Shown piece by piece: positions 1-7,900 of a DNA stretch of 10,740 nt. A program made the translations under genes and the position numbers. Source of the stretch: DASUBN01 sp036500225 (GTDB taxonomy: Bacteria > Pseudomonadota > Gammaproteobacteria > Natronospirales > REEB76); NCBI GenBank assembly GCA_036500225.1, contig DASYCJ010000017.1:1-10740 (forward strand), written 5' to 3'. The notes under the pieces are model-generated. The model saw nothing but the letters and a program-made list of their open reading frames with translations, had not been told where the DNA came from and made no database searches. The stretch's first letter is position 1, and each line of letters starts with the position of its first letter.

Positions 1-2061
1 AGCTCCATCTACGAGGTCATCAAGACCATCGTGGAAGCGGCGCTGATCGTGGTGCTGGTGATCTTCCTGTTCCTGGGTGCGGTTCGGCCGGTCATCATCC
101 CGGTCATCACCATCCCCCTGTCGCTGGTGGGCGTGACCTTCCTGATGCTGGTGCTGGGATACTCCCTGAACCTGCTGACCCTGCTGGCTATGGTGCTGGC
201 CATCGGTCTCGTGGTGGACGACGCCATCGTGGTGGTAGAGAACACCCACCGTCACATCGAAGAGGGCAAGAGCCCCTTCGAGGCAGCTCTGATGTCGGCA
301 CGGGAGATCGCCACGCCGGTCATCGCCATGACCCTGACCCTGGCGGCGGTGTACGCCCCCATCGGCTTCCTCTCCGGTGTCACCGGCAACCTGTTCCGCG
401 AGTTCGCCTTCACTCTGGCCGGGGCGGTGGTGATCTCGGGCATCATCGCCCTCACCCTCTCGCCCATGATGTGCTCCAAGATCCTGCAACCGGTCGGTAA
501 CGTCGGCAAGCTGGAGAAGCGTCTCAACGACATCTTCGAGAGCCTGAAGCAGCGCTATGAGCACCTACTACACAACGTGCTGCAATGGCGGCCAGTGACA
601 GTGTTCGTCGCAATCTTCATATTCCTGTTATGCGGCTTGTTCTACACCATCTCCGCCAAGGAACTGGCGCCTACCGAAGACCAGGGCTTCGTGTTCGTGA
701 CCGGCTTCGGCGAGAAGGACGTGACCCACGATGTGATGAGCCGATATGTGGACCAGGTGAACGGCATCTTCAAGGGCATCCCCGAGGGCGATGCCTACTT
801 CCTCATCAACGGCTTGGGCTCGGTGAATAACTTCCTCGGCGGCATCGTGCTGAAACCCTGGGAAGACCGGCATCGCAAGCAGCAGGATATCCAGAAGGAG
901 ATCCAGGGCAAGCTCAGTCAGATCTCCGGCATCAACGCCTTCTCGGTGAACTTCCCCGCCCTGCCCGGCGCGAGCCAGGGCGGCGTGTCCTATGTGGTCA
1001 GTTCCACTGATGACTACAAGACCATAGCCGGCGTCACCCAGAAGATCCTGGATGCGGCCCACAAGAGCGGCCAGTTCTACTATATCGACACGGACCTCAA
1101 GTTCACGACTCCGCAGCTGAACGTCCAGATAGACCACGACAAGGCGCAACAGCTCGGCATCAGCATGCAGGATGCGGCCAACACCCTGAGCGTGATGTTA
1201 GGCGGCGGCTACCTGAACTTCTTCAACTTGGAAGGCCGCAGTTACAAGGTGATCCCACAAGTAGCGGATGAAAATCGGCGCAGTGCAGACCAGCTGCAGC
1301 AGTACTATGTACGGACCTCCAGCGGCAGCATGGTACCCATGTCCACCATCGCCGACGTCACCAATAGCGTGGTGCCTGACCAGCTGAACCAGTTCCAGCA
1401 GCTGAACTCCGCCACCATCAGTGGTTTCGGCCAGGGCACCATGGGCCAGATGGTGGACTTCCTAAACGCGCAGGCCAAGCAGTTCTTCCCGCCGGGCTTC
1501 TTCGTGAACTATGCGGCGGATACCCGCCAATACGTGCAGGAAGGCAACGCGCTTCTGGTGACAGGGCTGTTCGCCCTCATCGTCATCTTCCTAGTGTTGG
1601 CGGCCCAGTTCGAGAGCTGGCGTGATCCCCTGGTGATCATATTGAGCGTGCCGCTGGCCTTCTTCGGCGCCCTCATACCCATCGCCATGGGTGGCGCCAC
1701 CATCAACATCTATACGCAAGTCGGACTGCTTACCCTCATCGGGCTGATCAGCAAGCACGGCATCCTGATGGTGGACTTCGCCAACAAGATGCAGGAGCAC
1801 GAGGGTATGAGCGTACGGGAGGCCATCGAGCATGCCGCTGCGGTGCGCCTGCGACCCATCCTCATGACCACTGCGGCCATGGTGCTGGGCGTGATCCCAC
1901 TAGTATTTGCCTCCGGCGCCGGTGCCGCCAGCCGTTATGACATCGGTATCGTAATCGCTGCAGGCATGACCATCGGTACGATGTTCACGCTGTTCGTAGT
2001 GCCGACCATGTACACCTTCTTCGCCAGAGACCACAAGGCGGAAGCAGGGCGCGCGACATAA
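1..2061 (+). CDS. RND (HAE1/AcrB-like) multidrug efflux permease, 5'-truncated
   Basis: Inner-membrane proton/drug antiporter of the resistance-nodulation-division superfamily; it would work as a trimer with a periplasmic adaptor and a TolC-like outer-membrane channel. The reading frame is open from base 1, so the GTG at 31 is internal. The 686 visible residues match AcrB from about residue 334 to its end, so roughly the first third is missing. The proton-relay residues are all kept: the Asp pair in GLVVDDAIVVVEN (fragment residues 73-74, TM4), Lys585 in GLISKHGILMVDFA (TM10) and Thr623 in RLRPILMTT (TM11). Visible order is TM2-TM6 (to about 157), TM7 (about 197-217), a large periplasmic porter/docking loop (about 220-510), then TM8-TM12 from about 515. 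The C-terminus is short (FFARDHKAEAGRAT). The adaptor gene is expected upstream, outside the window. Family assignment is secure; substrate and exact ortholog cannot be told. Confidence 0.95.
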   Translation, partial: SSIYEVIKTIVEAALIVVLVIFLFLGAVRPVIIPVITIPLSLVGVTFLMLVLGYSLNLLTLLAMVLAIGLVVDDAIVVVENTHRHIEEGKSPFEAALMSAREIATPVIAMTLTLAAVYAPIGFLSGVTGNLFREFAFTLAGAVVISGIIALTLSPMMCSKILQPVGNVGKLEKRLNDIFESLKQRYEHLLHNVLQWRPVTVFVAIFIFLLCGLFYTISAKELAPTEDQGFVFVTGFGEKDVTHDVMSRYVDQVNGIFKGIPEGDAYFLINGLGSVNNFLGGIVLKPWEDRHRKQQDIQKEIQGKLSQISGINAFSVNFPALPGASQGGVSYVVSSTDDYKTIAGVTQKILDAAHKSGQFYYIDTDLKFTTPQLNVQIDHDKAQQLGISMQDAANTLSVMLGGGYLNFFNLEGRSYKVIPQVADENRRSADQLQQYYVRTSSGSMVPMSTIADVTNSVVPDQLNQFQQLNSATISGFGQGTMGQMVDFLNAQAKQFFPPGFFVNYAADTRQYVQEGNALLVTGLFALIVIFLVLAAQFESWRDPLVIILSVPLAFFGALIPIAMGGATINIYTQVGLLTLIGLISKHGILMVDFANKMQEHEGMSVREAIEHAAAVRLRPILMTTAAMVLGVIPLVFASGAGAASRYDIGIVIAAGMTIGTMFTLFVVPTMYTFFARDHKAEAGRAT

Positions 2062-2080
2062 TCCGGATTGTTAAGAAGCG

Positions 2081-2109
2081 TTTACAAGAAAAAAGCGAAC
2101 AGGTATAAA
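2081..2109 (+). promoter_or_regulatory. Near-consensus sigma-70 promoter for the small downstream gene
   Basis: The -35 box is TTTACA (2081-2086, 5 of 6 to consensus). The spacer is exactly 17 bases (2087-2103, A-rich) and the -10 box is TATAAA (2104-2109, 5 of 6). It starts 20 bases after the efflux permease stop codon. A start point about 7 bases after the -10 box falls at about 2116, the very base of the hairpin at 2117-2142. It is the best promoter-like site I found in the window; activity is inferred. Confidence 0.7.
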
Positions 2110-2116
2110 GTCCACG

Positions 2117-2146
2117 AAACCGGCGACTTCGGTCGCCGGTTTTTTT
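2117..2146 (+). terminator. Rho-independent terminator with UUCG tetraloop
   Basis: A perfect 11-bp stem (2117-2127 with 2132-2142) encloses TTCG (2128-2131), closed by a C-G pair, which is the very stable C(UUCG)G loop. A run of seven T (2140-2146) completes a textbook intrinsic terminator. It would end transcription of the efflux permease operon. It lies just downstream of a strong-looking promoter, so it may also form the first structure of the next transcript. Confidence 0.9.
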
Positions 2147-2182
2147 GCCGCCATCAGAGAGCCAAGAGCCCCAAGGAGTGAT

Positions 2183-2419
2183 ATGTCGGTGTCCAAGTCC
2201 TCCGCCATCGATGACATCCTGTCCAAACACGAAGATCCCGATCACTACGAACCCGAAGGCCGCCGTGGCCGCAAGCCTGGTATCGCCAAACCCGCACAAC
2301 CCAAGTCCACGGCACGCAATACGCAGGCCTGGCGCGCCATCGAAGACATGAAGGAGAACCAGCGGCTGAACCGGAATCTCAAGGAAGTGTATGACGATGA
2401 AGGGGCCGAGGAAGAATAA
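2183..2419 (+). CDS. Small charged protein, possibly PA3496-like family
   Basis: Encodes 78 residues. AAGGAG (2173-2178) sits 4 bases before the ATG; a GTG at 2189 would give a 10-base spacing and is a possible alternative start. There is no signal peptide or membrane segment. The N-terminal part (SSAIDDILSKHEDPDHYEP) is acidic. A basic, Pro-rich linker with GRRGRKPG follows (about residues 27-45). The C-terminal third (WRAIEDMKENQRLNRNLKEV) should form an amphipathic helix and ends in an acidic tail DDEGAEEE. The RAIED...RL...L...DDE pattern recalls the short PA3496 family of gammaproteobacteria, whose function is poorly known; I judge that match from memory only. The gene has its own promoter and terminator, so it is probably monocistronic. 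It is a real gene by RBS, composition and flanking signals; its function is unknown. Confidence 0.8.
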   Translation: MSVSKSSAIDDILSKHEDPDHYEPEGRRGRKPGIAKPAQPKSTARNTQAWRAIEDMKENQRLNRNLKEVYDDEGAEEE

Positions 2420-2442
2420 AGACTCTCATCGCTGAAACGAAG

Positions 2443-2469
2443 AACCCGGCCGAGAGGCCGGGTTTTTTT
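2443..2469 (+). terminator. Rho-independent terminator of the small gene
   Basis: A 9-bp stem (AACCCGGCC at 2443-2451 with GGCCGGGTT at 2456-2464) closes a GAGA tetraloop of the GNRA class. It is followed by a T-rich tail. It starts 23 bases after the stop codon of the 78-residue gene. Confidence 0.9.
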
Positions 2470-2611
2470 ATTAAGCATTAACCAACTACTGCAGTTATTG
2501 CTGCGCTAGATGATGTGCTGCGGATTATCGGATCGAAATTAGCACTGAACAAGCGAAGTCCAAGTGCCATGTGTTATTTGATAGCTAATTTTTCAGGCCA
2601 GAACCCCAAAA
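2470..2611. other. Convergent intergenic spacer, nothing recognised
   Basis: This is a spacer of about 140 bases, richer in A and T than its neighbours, between two convergent transcription units. I see no convincing ORF, promoter, tRNA or repeat in it. Each flanking gene has its own terminator at the edge of this stretch. Confidence 0.6.
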
Positions 2612-2648
2612 ATAAAGCCCCCGGATGCGCTGCATCCGGGGGCTTTAT
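2605..2648 (-). terminator. Strong terminator of the S53 peptidase gene (minus strand)
   Basis: A perfect 17-bp stem (2612-2628 with 2632-2648) has a 3-base loop. Read on the minus strand it is followed by a T-rich run (complement of CCCAAAAA, 2605-2611). It begins 24 bases past the peptidase stop codon. The plus strand has no T tract after the stem, so it serves the leftward gene only. Confidence 0.9.
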
Positions 2649-2672
2649 GTCAGCCGAATCGAGCGCATGTGC

Positions 2673-4448
2673 TCAGAGGCAGGGCAGCGACGCGAGCTTG
2701 TCGCTGATGTAGTCCGTGATCAGATTCTGGGCATCGAACGAACCCCAGCCGGTGGCGTGATCCCAGCCGGTCGCCGCGGGGAACCCATTGTTGCCGCTGG
2801 TGATGTCATTGAAGGTGGTGAAGGTGCCCGGATTGTTGTTGCCGTCGGTGGCCAGGCAAAACACGAGTTTCGGGCCGGGGCCGACATTACCGCCGCCGGA
2901 CTGCTGGATCAGGTTGGCGAAGAAGCCCGCCAATTCCGGGGCCACGAAGCTGGTCCCGCCGAACATTTCCCAGCGGCCATTGTAGTAGATGGAATAGCCG
3001 GTCTGGGGATCCGCATCCAAGGCGATGTCAGAACTCTGACGGCTGGGGTTGCCTTGAGCCGCGCAGACGGTATCGGTCGAATGGGTGTACTCCGGGTCGT
3101 CAATCACGTCCTCGGCGCAACTGGTGTTGCTCACCCAGCCAGGAGAGTTGGTCTCATAGTCCGGCTCGGCGAAGAACATGCTGTCGGCGCCGCCTGCCCC
3201 GCCCTGACCGTTCACCGTGCTCCAGGCAGCCTCGGTGTTGATGGTGTTGTCAGGATTTAGGGTAAGCGTGGTACCGCCCGCAGCGATGACGTAGGGATCC
3301 GACGAGGGGAAGTCCGCATTGTCGCTACCGGGGGCGCGATCCGCGGCGCCGTCATCCCCCGCCGCGGCCATCACGATCTGGCCCTGGGTCTTCATCTGCA
3401 CGAAGTCATCATGTTCGGCGCCCAGGGTCGCGAAGCTCACGCTGGGAGTCCCGAACTGGGTAGCCTGGATCTCAGCCCGCCCCCAGCTGGTGCTGACAAC
3501 TTGCTCGGAGTCGTTGTTGGCGATGGCCAGGAACTCATCGTCGAAAGTCTGGTTTGCCGGCGTGGAGCACTCATATACATGGATGGCGGCGCCGGGGGCC
3601 ATGGAACTAGAGCGCTCGATGTCCAGGGTGGTCTCGCCGTTCAGCACCTTGGTGGTGCCATCGATGGCCGTAATCGTGACGGAATGGTGCGGAAGGCCGT
3701 AGGTATCCCAGAACTTGGTCAGATCCTGCGACCGGAAGGTGAAGGCGGTGGCGATCGCGATGGTAACGCCGGCGCCGTTCCCGGTATTGGTGATGTCCGG
3801 CCAGTCATAGGCGGTCTCTATCTGCAGCGGCGAGAAACCGGAAGGGCCTGCGCCGGCACGGGGCTGAGCCACGACCGGGCCCTGTACGTTGTGGGCCCGC
3901 CACTGCACGCCGTCTTCCAGGCCGAAGATGGCCTTCACACCGAGCGATGCCGGCACCAGCGGATCGGAGGTGTTGGAGTAGAAGGTGGTGCCCTGATAGC
4001 TATAGTCGTTGACGGCGACGCCAAAGAGGCTTTCGATCACCGCCGTGGTGGCGGTGAAATGCAAGCGGGTGTAGTTCGGGGAAGTGGTGATGCCCTTGGC
4101 CGGGATACCGTGCTGCACCAGGTAGGCCTTGACGGCGGCGGCCTGGTCTTTCGGGCCATAGAGCTGGGCGAACTGGCCCGGCTTCAGGTACTTGTGGTAA
4201 TTGGGGCTTGAGCGGTCACCCAGATCGTGCAGGAACTGGGTGAGCTGTGCCTGGTTGGCCGGCGGCAGGGCGATGCTGACGGTCAGGCTGGAGCGCGGGT
4301 TGTGGTGGCCGGTCATCTTGGCGCCGCTCACCATGGCGGGCACGTTGCCGTGCACCGGGCTCAAGCCCGAGGCCAGGGCGCCTGCGCTGATGCTGCCCAG
4401 CAGCACGCCAGTCGCGACGATCTTGAGTATGCCCGTTCCGATATTCAT
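2673..4448 (-). CDS. Secreted S53 (sedolisin/kumamolisin-type) serine-carboxyl peptidase precursor
   Basis: Endopeptidase with a subtilisin-like fold and a Ser-Glu-Asp catalytic set; the family is mostly active at acid pH. The start chosen is the ATG at 4448 (591 residues), because AGGAGAGG lies just before it. An ATG 18 bases earlier (4466) has no such site. Numbering from 4448: signal peptide 1-26 (hydrophobic core IVATGVLLGSISAG, cleavage after ALA); pro-kumamolisin activation domain about 45-190, with the typical SPNYHKYLKPGQFAQLYGP (81-99); catalytic domain from about 205 to the end. Catalytic residues are Glu272 and Asp276 in GETTLDIE, oxyanion Asp365 in AAAGDDGA, and nucleophile Ser500 in GGTSFVAP. 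The C-terminal calcium site is indicated by NDITSGNNG (Asp548) and GWDHATGWGS (Asp563). Five cysteines, one of them penultimate, fit an exported protein. It is complete, with no missing key residue. It sits 90 bases downstream of, and in the same direction as, the giant exoprotein gene, so co-expression is plausible. Confidence 0.95.
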   Translation of the reverse strand: MNIGTGILKIVATGVLLGSISAGALASGLSPVHGNVPAMVSGAKMTGHHNPRSSLTVSIALPPANQAQLTQFLHDLGDRSSPNYHKYLKPGQFAQLYGPKDQAAAVKAYLVQHGIPAKGITTSPNYTRLHFTATTAVIESLFGVAVNDYSYQGTTFYSNTSDPLVPASLGVKAIFGLEDGVQWRAHNVQGPVVAQPRAGAGPSGFSPLQIETAYDWPDITNTGNGAGVTIAIATAFTFRSQDLTKFWDTYGLPHHSVTITAIDGTTKVLNGETTLDIERSSSMAPGAAIHVYECSTPANQTFDDEFLAIANNDSEQVVSTSWGRAEIQATQFGTPSVSFATLGAEHDDFVQMKTQGQIVMAAAGDDGAADRAPGSDNADFPSSDPYVIAAGGTTLTLNPDNTINTEAAWSTVNGQGGAGGADSMFFAEPDYETNSPGWVSNTSCAEDVIDDPEYTHSTDTVCAAQGNPSRQSSDIALDADPQTGYSIYYNGRWEMFGGTSFVAPELAGFFANLIQQSGGGNVGPGPKLVFCLATDGNNNPGTFTTFNDITSGNNGFPAATGWDHATGWGSFDAQNLITDYISDKLASLPCL

Positions 4449-4451
4449 GTG

Positions 4452-4459
4452 CCTCTCCT
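4452..4459 (-). promoter_or_regulatory. Ribosome binding site that sets the S53 peptidase start
   Basis: The minus strand reads AGGAGAGG here. The AGGAG core ends 6 bases before the ATG at 4446-4448. This places the start at 4448 rather than at the upstream in-frame ATG (4464-4466), and gives a protein that begins directly with a standard signal peptide. Confidence 0.8.
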
Positions 4460-4506
4460 GCGTCATATCTGTTTGATTCGGTGTGCCGGTGTCAGCCGGT
4501 GAAACA

Positions 4507-4532
4507 GCGCCCCGGGGACGGCCCCGGAGCGC
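4507..4532 (-). terminator. GC-rich hairpin after the giant gene; weak terminator or attenuator
   Basis: On the minus strand, 11 bases pair with 11 across a 4-base loop, with one G-U wobble. The hairpin starts 6 bases after the giant gene's stop codon. Only a poor U tract follows (TGTTTC), so it may slow rather than fully end transcription and allow some read-through into the S53 gene. On the plus strand the wobble becomes a C-A mismatch, which supports function on the minus strand. I saw no good promoter in the remaining bases up to the peptidase start. Confidence 0.5.
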
Positions 4533-4538
4533 ATCAGA

Positions 4539-4973
4539 TCACTTGCCTCCCGCCGGACAGCGATGGTCCGCCTGCGCCATCACCAACACTGCGCAACTGC
4601 TGGGGAAGGAACCGGCGAAGTCCGCCGCCGCGAGGTCCGGCTGGAACACCGCACCCTTCACGGGACTGGATTGCGGCTTCGTCTGCGAGGCGTCATCACC
4701 CGTCACGGTCACCAGGCTCGGTACCAGGCTCTGCACTTGCATGGTGTCGAGGCTGGTGATGGCCGGGGCCGGGAGCTCGATGCCGTCACTGATGGTCACG
4801 GCCGGCTGCGGCACCGCTGGGGTGACGCTCGCGCCGCCCAGCGTCCGCATGCCGCCGAAGCTCGTGGTGCCGAAGTCCGGCGCCACTCGCAACGTGTCAC
4901 CGCTGAGCCGCCCCATCTCGGGCGCGAAGCCCGAGGTATGGACAGCGTGAGAGTGGCCGCCAGCGGCGGCATG
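4539..4973 (-). other. Non-repeat C-terminal region of the giant exoprotein with a two-cysteine tail
   Basis: After the last repeat comes a His-rich stretch (HAAAGGHSHAVH, 4938-4973). A Gly/Pro/Thr-rich region rich in Val and short of repeats follows, with PAVPQPAVTISDG and ELPAPAITS. The last 26 residues end the protein with a hydrophobic segment between two cysteines (codons 4593-4595 and 4557-4559; spacing C-x11-C) and a basic-ended PAGGK. The two cysteines could form a disulfide loop. HMW1 of Haemophilus has a C-terminal disulfide loop that keeps it anchored to its TpsB pore; similarity here is in arrangement, not shown by alignment. Confidence 0.6.
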
Positions 4974-7900
4974 ACCCGTCACGGTGATGGTGCTGGTGAT
5001 GATCAGGTTCCCGCTCGTGGACGCGCCCGCGGCGATCTTGTGCAAGCTGCCGCCGATGGTCACTGGCGTCTTGGCAGTGATGACCACCGAACCATTCACC
5101 GTGGCCTTGGCGGTGTTGCCAGCTCCGGACGAACTCACGGTGGCCCGCGACGCACCCGAGCTGGGCAGGTAGGTGGTGATGCTAACGTTGCCCGCGCCGC
5201 TGCTGGCGGTGAGCGCGACGGTCGCACCCTTGATGTTCACGCTCTGATCCACCGTGAGAGTGGCTTTGTCCTTGTGGCCGTTGGACGAGCCGCCGATTGC
5301 GCTGATGATGGCACCATCGCCGCCGCGGCTGCCACCGGAGATGACAACGTTGCCACCGGCGGTCACGCTCAAGGCCGTGCCGGCAGTGAAGTTGACCTTG
5401 CTGGTGACGGTGGCTGCGGCCGTGGCGCTGTTGGCACCGATCGCGTTGCTTCCGAACACGTGGCTCGGCACGCCCGCAATCACCAGGGCCGAGTTCTCGT
5501 CGCCGGGGCCTCCGGCGACCTTGACATCCCCGCCCGCCGTGATGGTGAGCATCTTGCTGGCGGTGATGTTGAGATCGGCATGGGCCGTGGCCGTGGCAGC
5601 GTTGTTAGAGAACAACGTCAAGGCACTGCCCTTGCCACCGCTGCCGCCGACGAAGGAAGCGTCGCCGCCTGCGACGGAACCGGCATTGATGGATACATTG
5701 CCGATGGCAGTGATGGAAGCATCCGCGCTCGCAGTGGCGCTGGCCTTGATATTGGAGCCGATGCCGACGGCTCTCGCCGTGACAGCACTGCCAGCCCGGG
5801 TCAGGAGGTCACCACCCACGGTGATGCTGACGCTGGCGCCCTTGATCAGCACGCCGGTGTTGGCCGTAGCTGTCCCCGTCATGAACTGATCATCGCTCAT
5901 GGACACCTTCGCCGTCGCGCTGTCGCCGCCGGCGATGACACCGTCGCCCTTCAGCGTGAGCGTCACCGCTCCGCCGGCTGTGACGGCGGCTCGCGCCGAT
6001 TGGGTCACGGTGCGGTTGCCACTGGCGCTTATGCCGTTAGAGAAGGTGTTGGTGATGCCCGCGGAGTCGAACAGGCCGCCCAGCACATTGAGGTCGCCGG
6101 CACCCTTGATGGTGATGGCGCCGCCGGCGGTCAGGCCCGCATTGGCGGTGGCCGTCGCCCGCTCGTTGACCGCATAACCCAGGTCCGCGGCGTCCACGAG
6201 CTGGCCTCCGACCACGTTCAGGCCGCCGTCCATGGAGTTGCTGCCGGTGGTGATGTTGCGGCCCGCGGTGATGTTGGCATCGCCATGAGCTGTGACGATG
6301 GCGGAACCGCCACTCGCATGGGCATCCGCCAGGATGGAGCCCGCATGGGAGCTGTTCACGTGCACCCCCGCCACGGTGAGGCTGCCGCCGACGCCGCTCA
6401 GGAGCACGTCGCGGCCGGCCTTGAGTGTCGCATCTGCAGAACCCAGGATGGTGACCTTGCCCACGCCATGGTCATCGCGCAGGTTGCCAAGGGAACCGCC
6501 GACGATGGAGGCGTTACCTCCGATGCTCCCAGCCTTCGCCGTGGTGATGGTGATGTCGCGGACGGCGGTCAAGGTCGCATTGCCGATCAAAGTCAGCTTG
6601 GCGACGGCGCTGCTCGAGCCGCCGGCCACGTTGGCCTGGTTATTGAAGCTGCCGCCGGCATCGGCCATGCCCAAGATCTGCACCGACCCCTTGCCCGAGG
6701 AGCCCGCGGCGCCGGCAGTCAGGTGCAGATCGCGCCCAGCCGTGATGGTGACGTTGGTATTGGCACTCAGGGTGGCGGTGCCGCCGGTCCATCTCTGGCC
6801 GACGATATTACTGCCTAGACGCGCAGCACCCACGAACAGCTGATCACCCGCACCCGCGATGACATTGAGGTTGCGGTGGGTGATGCGGTTGCTGGCAGTG
6901 CTGGATCCGTCGGTACCGGCCGTGAGGCTAACATCGCCTCCCGCGGCCAGGCTTACGCCTGCAGTGAGAGTCGCGGTGGCCTTGCCGCCGGCGCGGAAGT
7001 TGGTTCCGCCGCTGGAGAGGAAGGCATCCGTCAGGACGCGATTTTCGACGCCACCCAGGACGGTGAGGCTGCTGCCAGCCGCCGCAGTCAGAGTGGTGCC
7101 CGCCTTGACGCTCAGGCTGGAATCCCGCGTGAGGGTCGCGGTCCCGCCCTCCTGGGCATTTACGTTGGTGGTATAGGAGGCGCCGGCCGCGATGGAGAGC
7201 GAATCGCCTGCGTGCATTGACACCGCACCGCCCGCCTGCAGGGTCACACCCGACAGTGCGGTCAGGGTCGCCACGCCATGGTGGCTGCCTGAGACGCGCG
7301 TGGTACTGCTGGAGCCATTGCCGCCGCGCACGTCAAGTGATCCATGCGAGGCATTCAGGGTGAGTGCGCCGGTGGTGGCCCTCAAGTTCACGGTGCCCGT
7401 CTGTTTCACCGTCGCGCTGCCGCTATGGCTACCGCCGACGAGGGTGTTCGCGCCTTCGCTATCGGCACCCTGGACGTTCATATCCTTGTTAGCGAAGAAC
7501 GATGCCGCGCTACCGGTGATGTTCACGGAGGCCGTCTGGGTCACGACGGTCTTGGCGCCCTTGCCGTTGGCGACGAGGAAGTCACCCTCTCCCAGGCCCC
7601 GCGAGGCTGCGATGGACAAAGAACCGCCGCTGGCTGGGCTGGCGGTGCCGCTACCGGCGGGATTGCCAGCTTTCACGGTGATCTTGGTCTTGGCGGTGAG
7701 GTTCACCGAATTATCCAAGGTCAGCGCCGCCGTGGCGCCCGTAGCCTCGGCCTCCACGTTCTCACCGACACCAGCACCGGAACCGGCAGCGATGCCGACG
7801 TGGCCCAGGCCGCTGCTAGCAGTGGGGGTACCTTCGGCGGTCAAGGTGATGCCGCCGGTGGTGGCCGTGATGTTCACCGTGCCATTCAGCGTCGCAGAAA

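Noticed and set aside
628..1149. Minus-strand 173-codon frame opposite the efflux permease
   Set aside because: The plus strand encodes an unbroken RND permease with conserved motifs; the opposite frame has no RBS or family likeness.
2537..2590. Inverted repeat AAATTAGC ... GCTAATTT in the convergent spacer
   Set aside because: Only 8 bp with a loop of about 38 bases in AT-rich DNA; likely chance. It has no T tract and no link to a gene.
3411..4211. Plus-strand 266-codon frame opposite the S53 peptidase gene
   Set aside because: Gly/Arg/Val-rich shadow of a gene with all catalytic motifs intact on the minus strand.
4488..4504. Short direct repeat GCCGGTG-TCA-GCCGGTG before the peptidase gene
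   Set aside because: Seven-base copies in GC-rich DNA are too short to support an operator call, and there is no clear promoter next to them.
4563..6818. Very long open frame (751 codons) on the plus strand, antisense to the giant gene
   Set aside because: It is a shadow of GC-rich, stop-poor codon use in the repeat gene: its product is an Arg/Gly/His-rich low-complexity string with no domain, and it has no RBS evidence. The minus-strand frame has a coherent beta-repeat structure.
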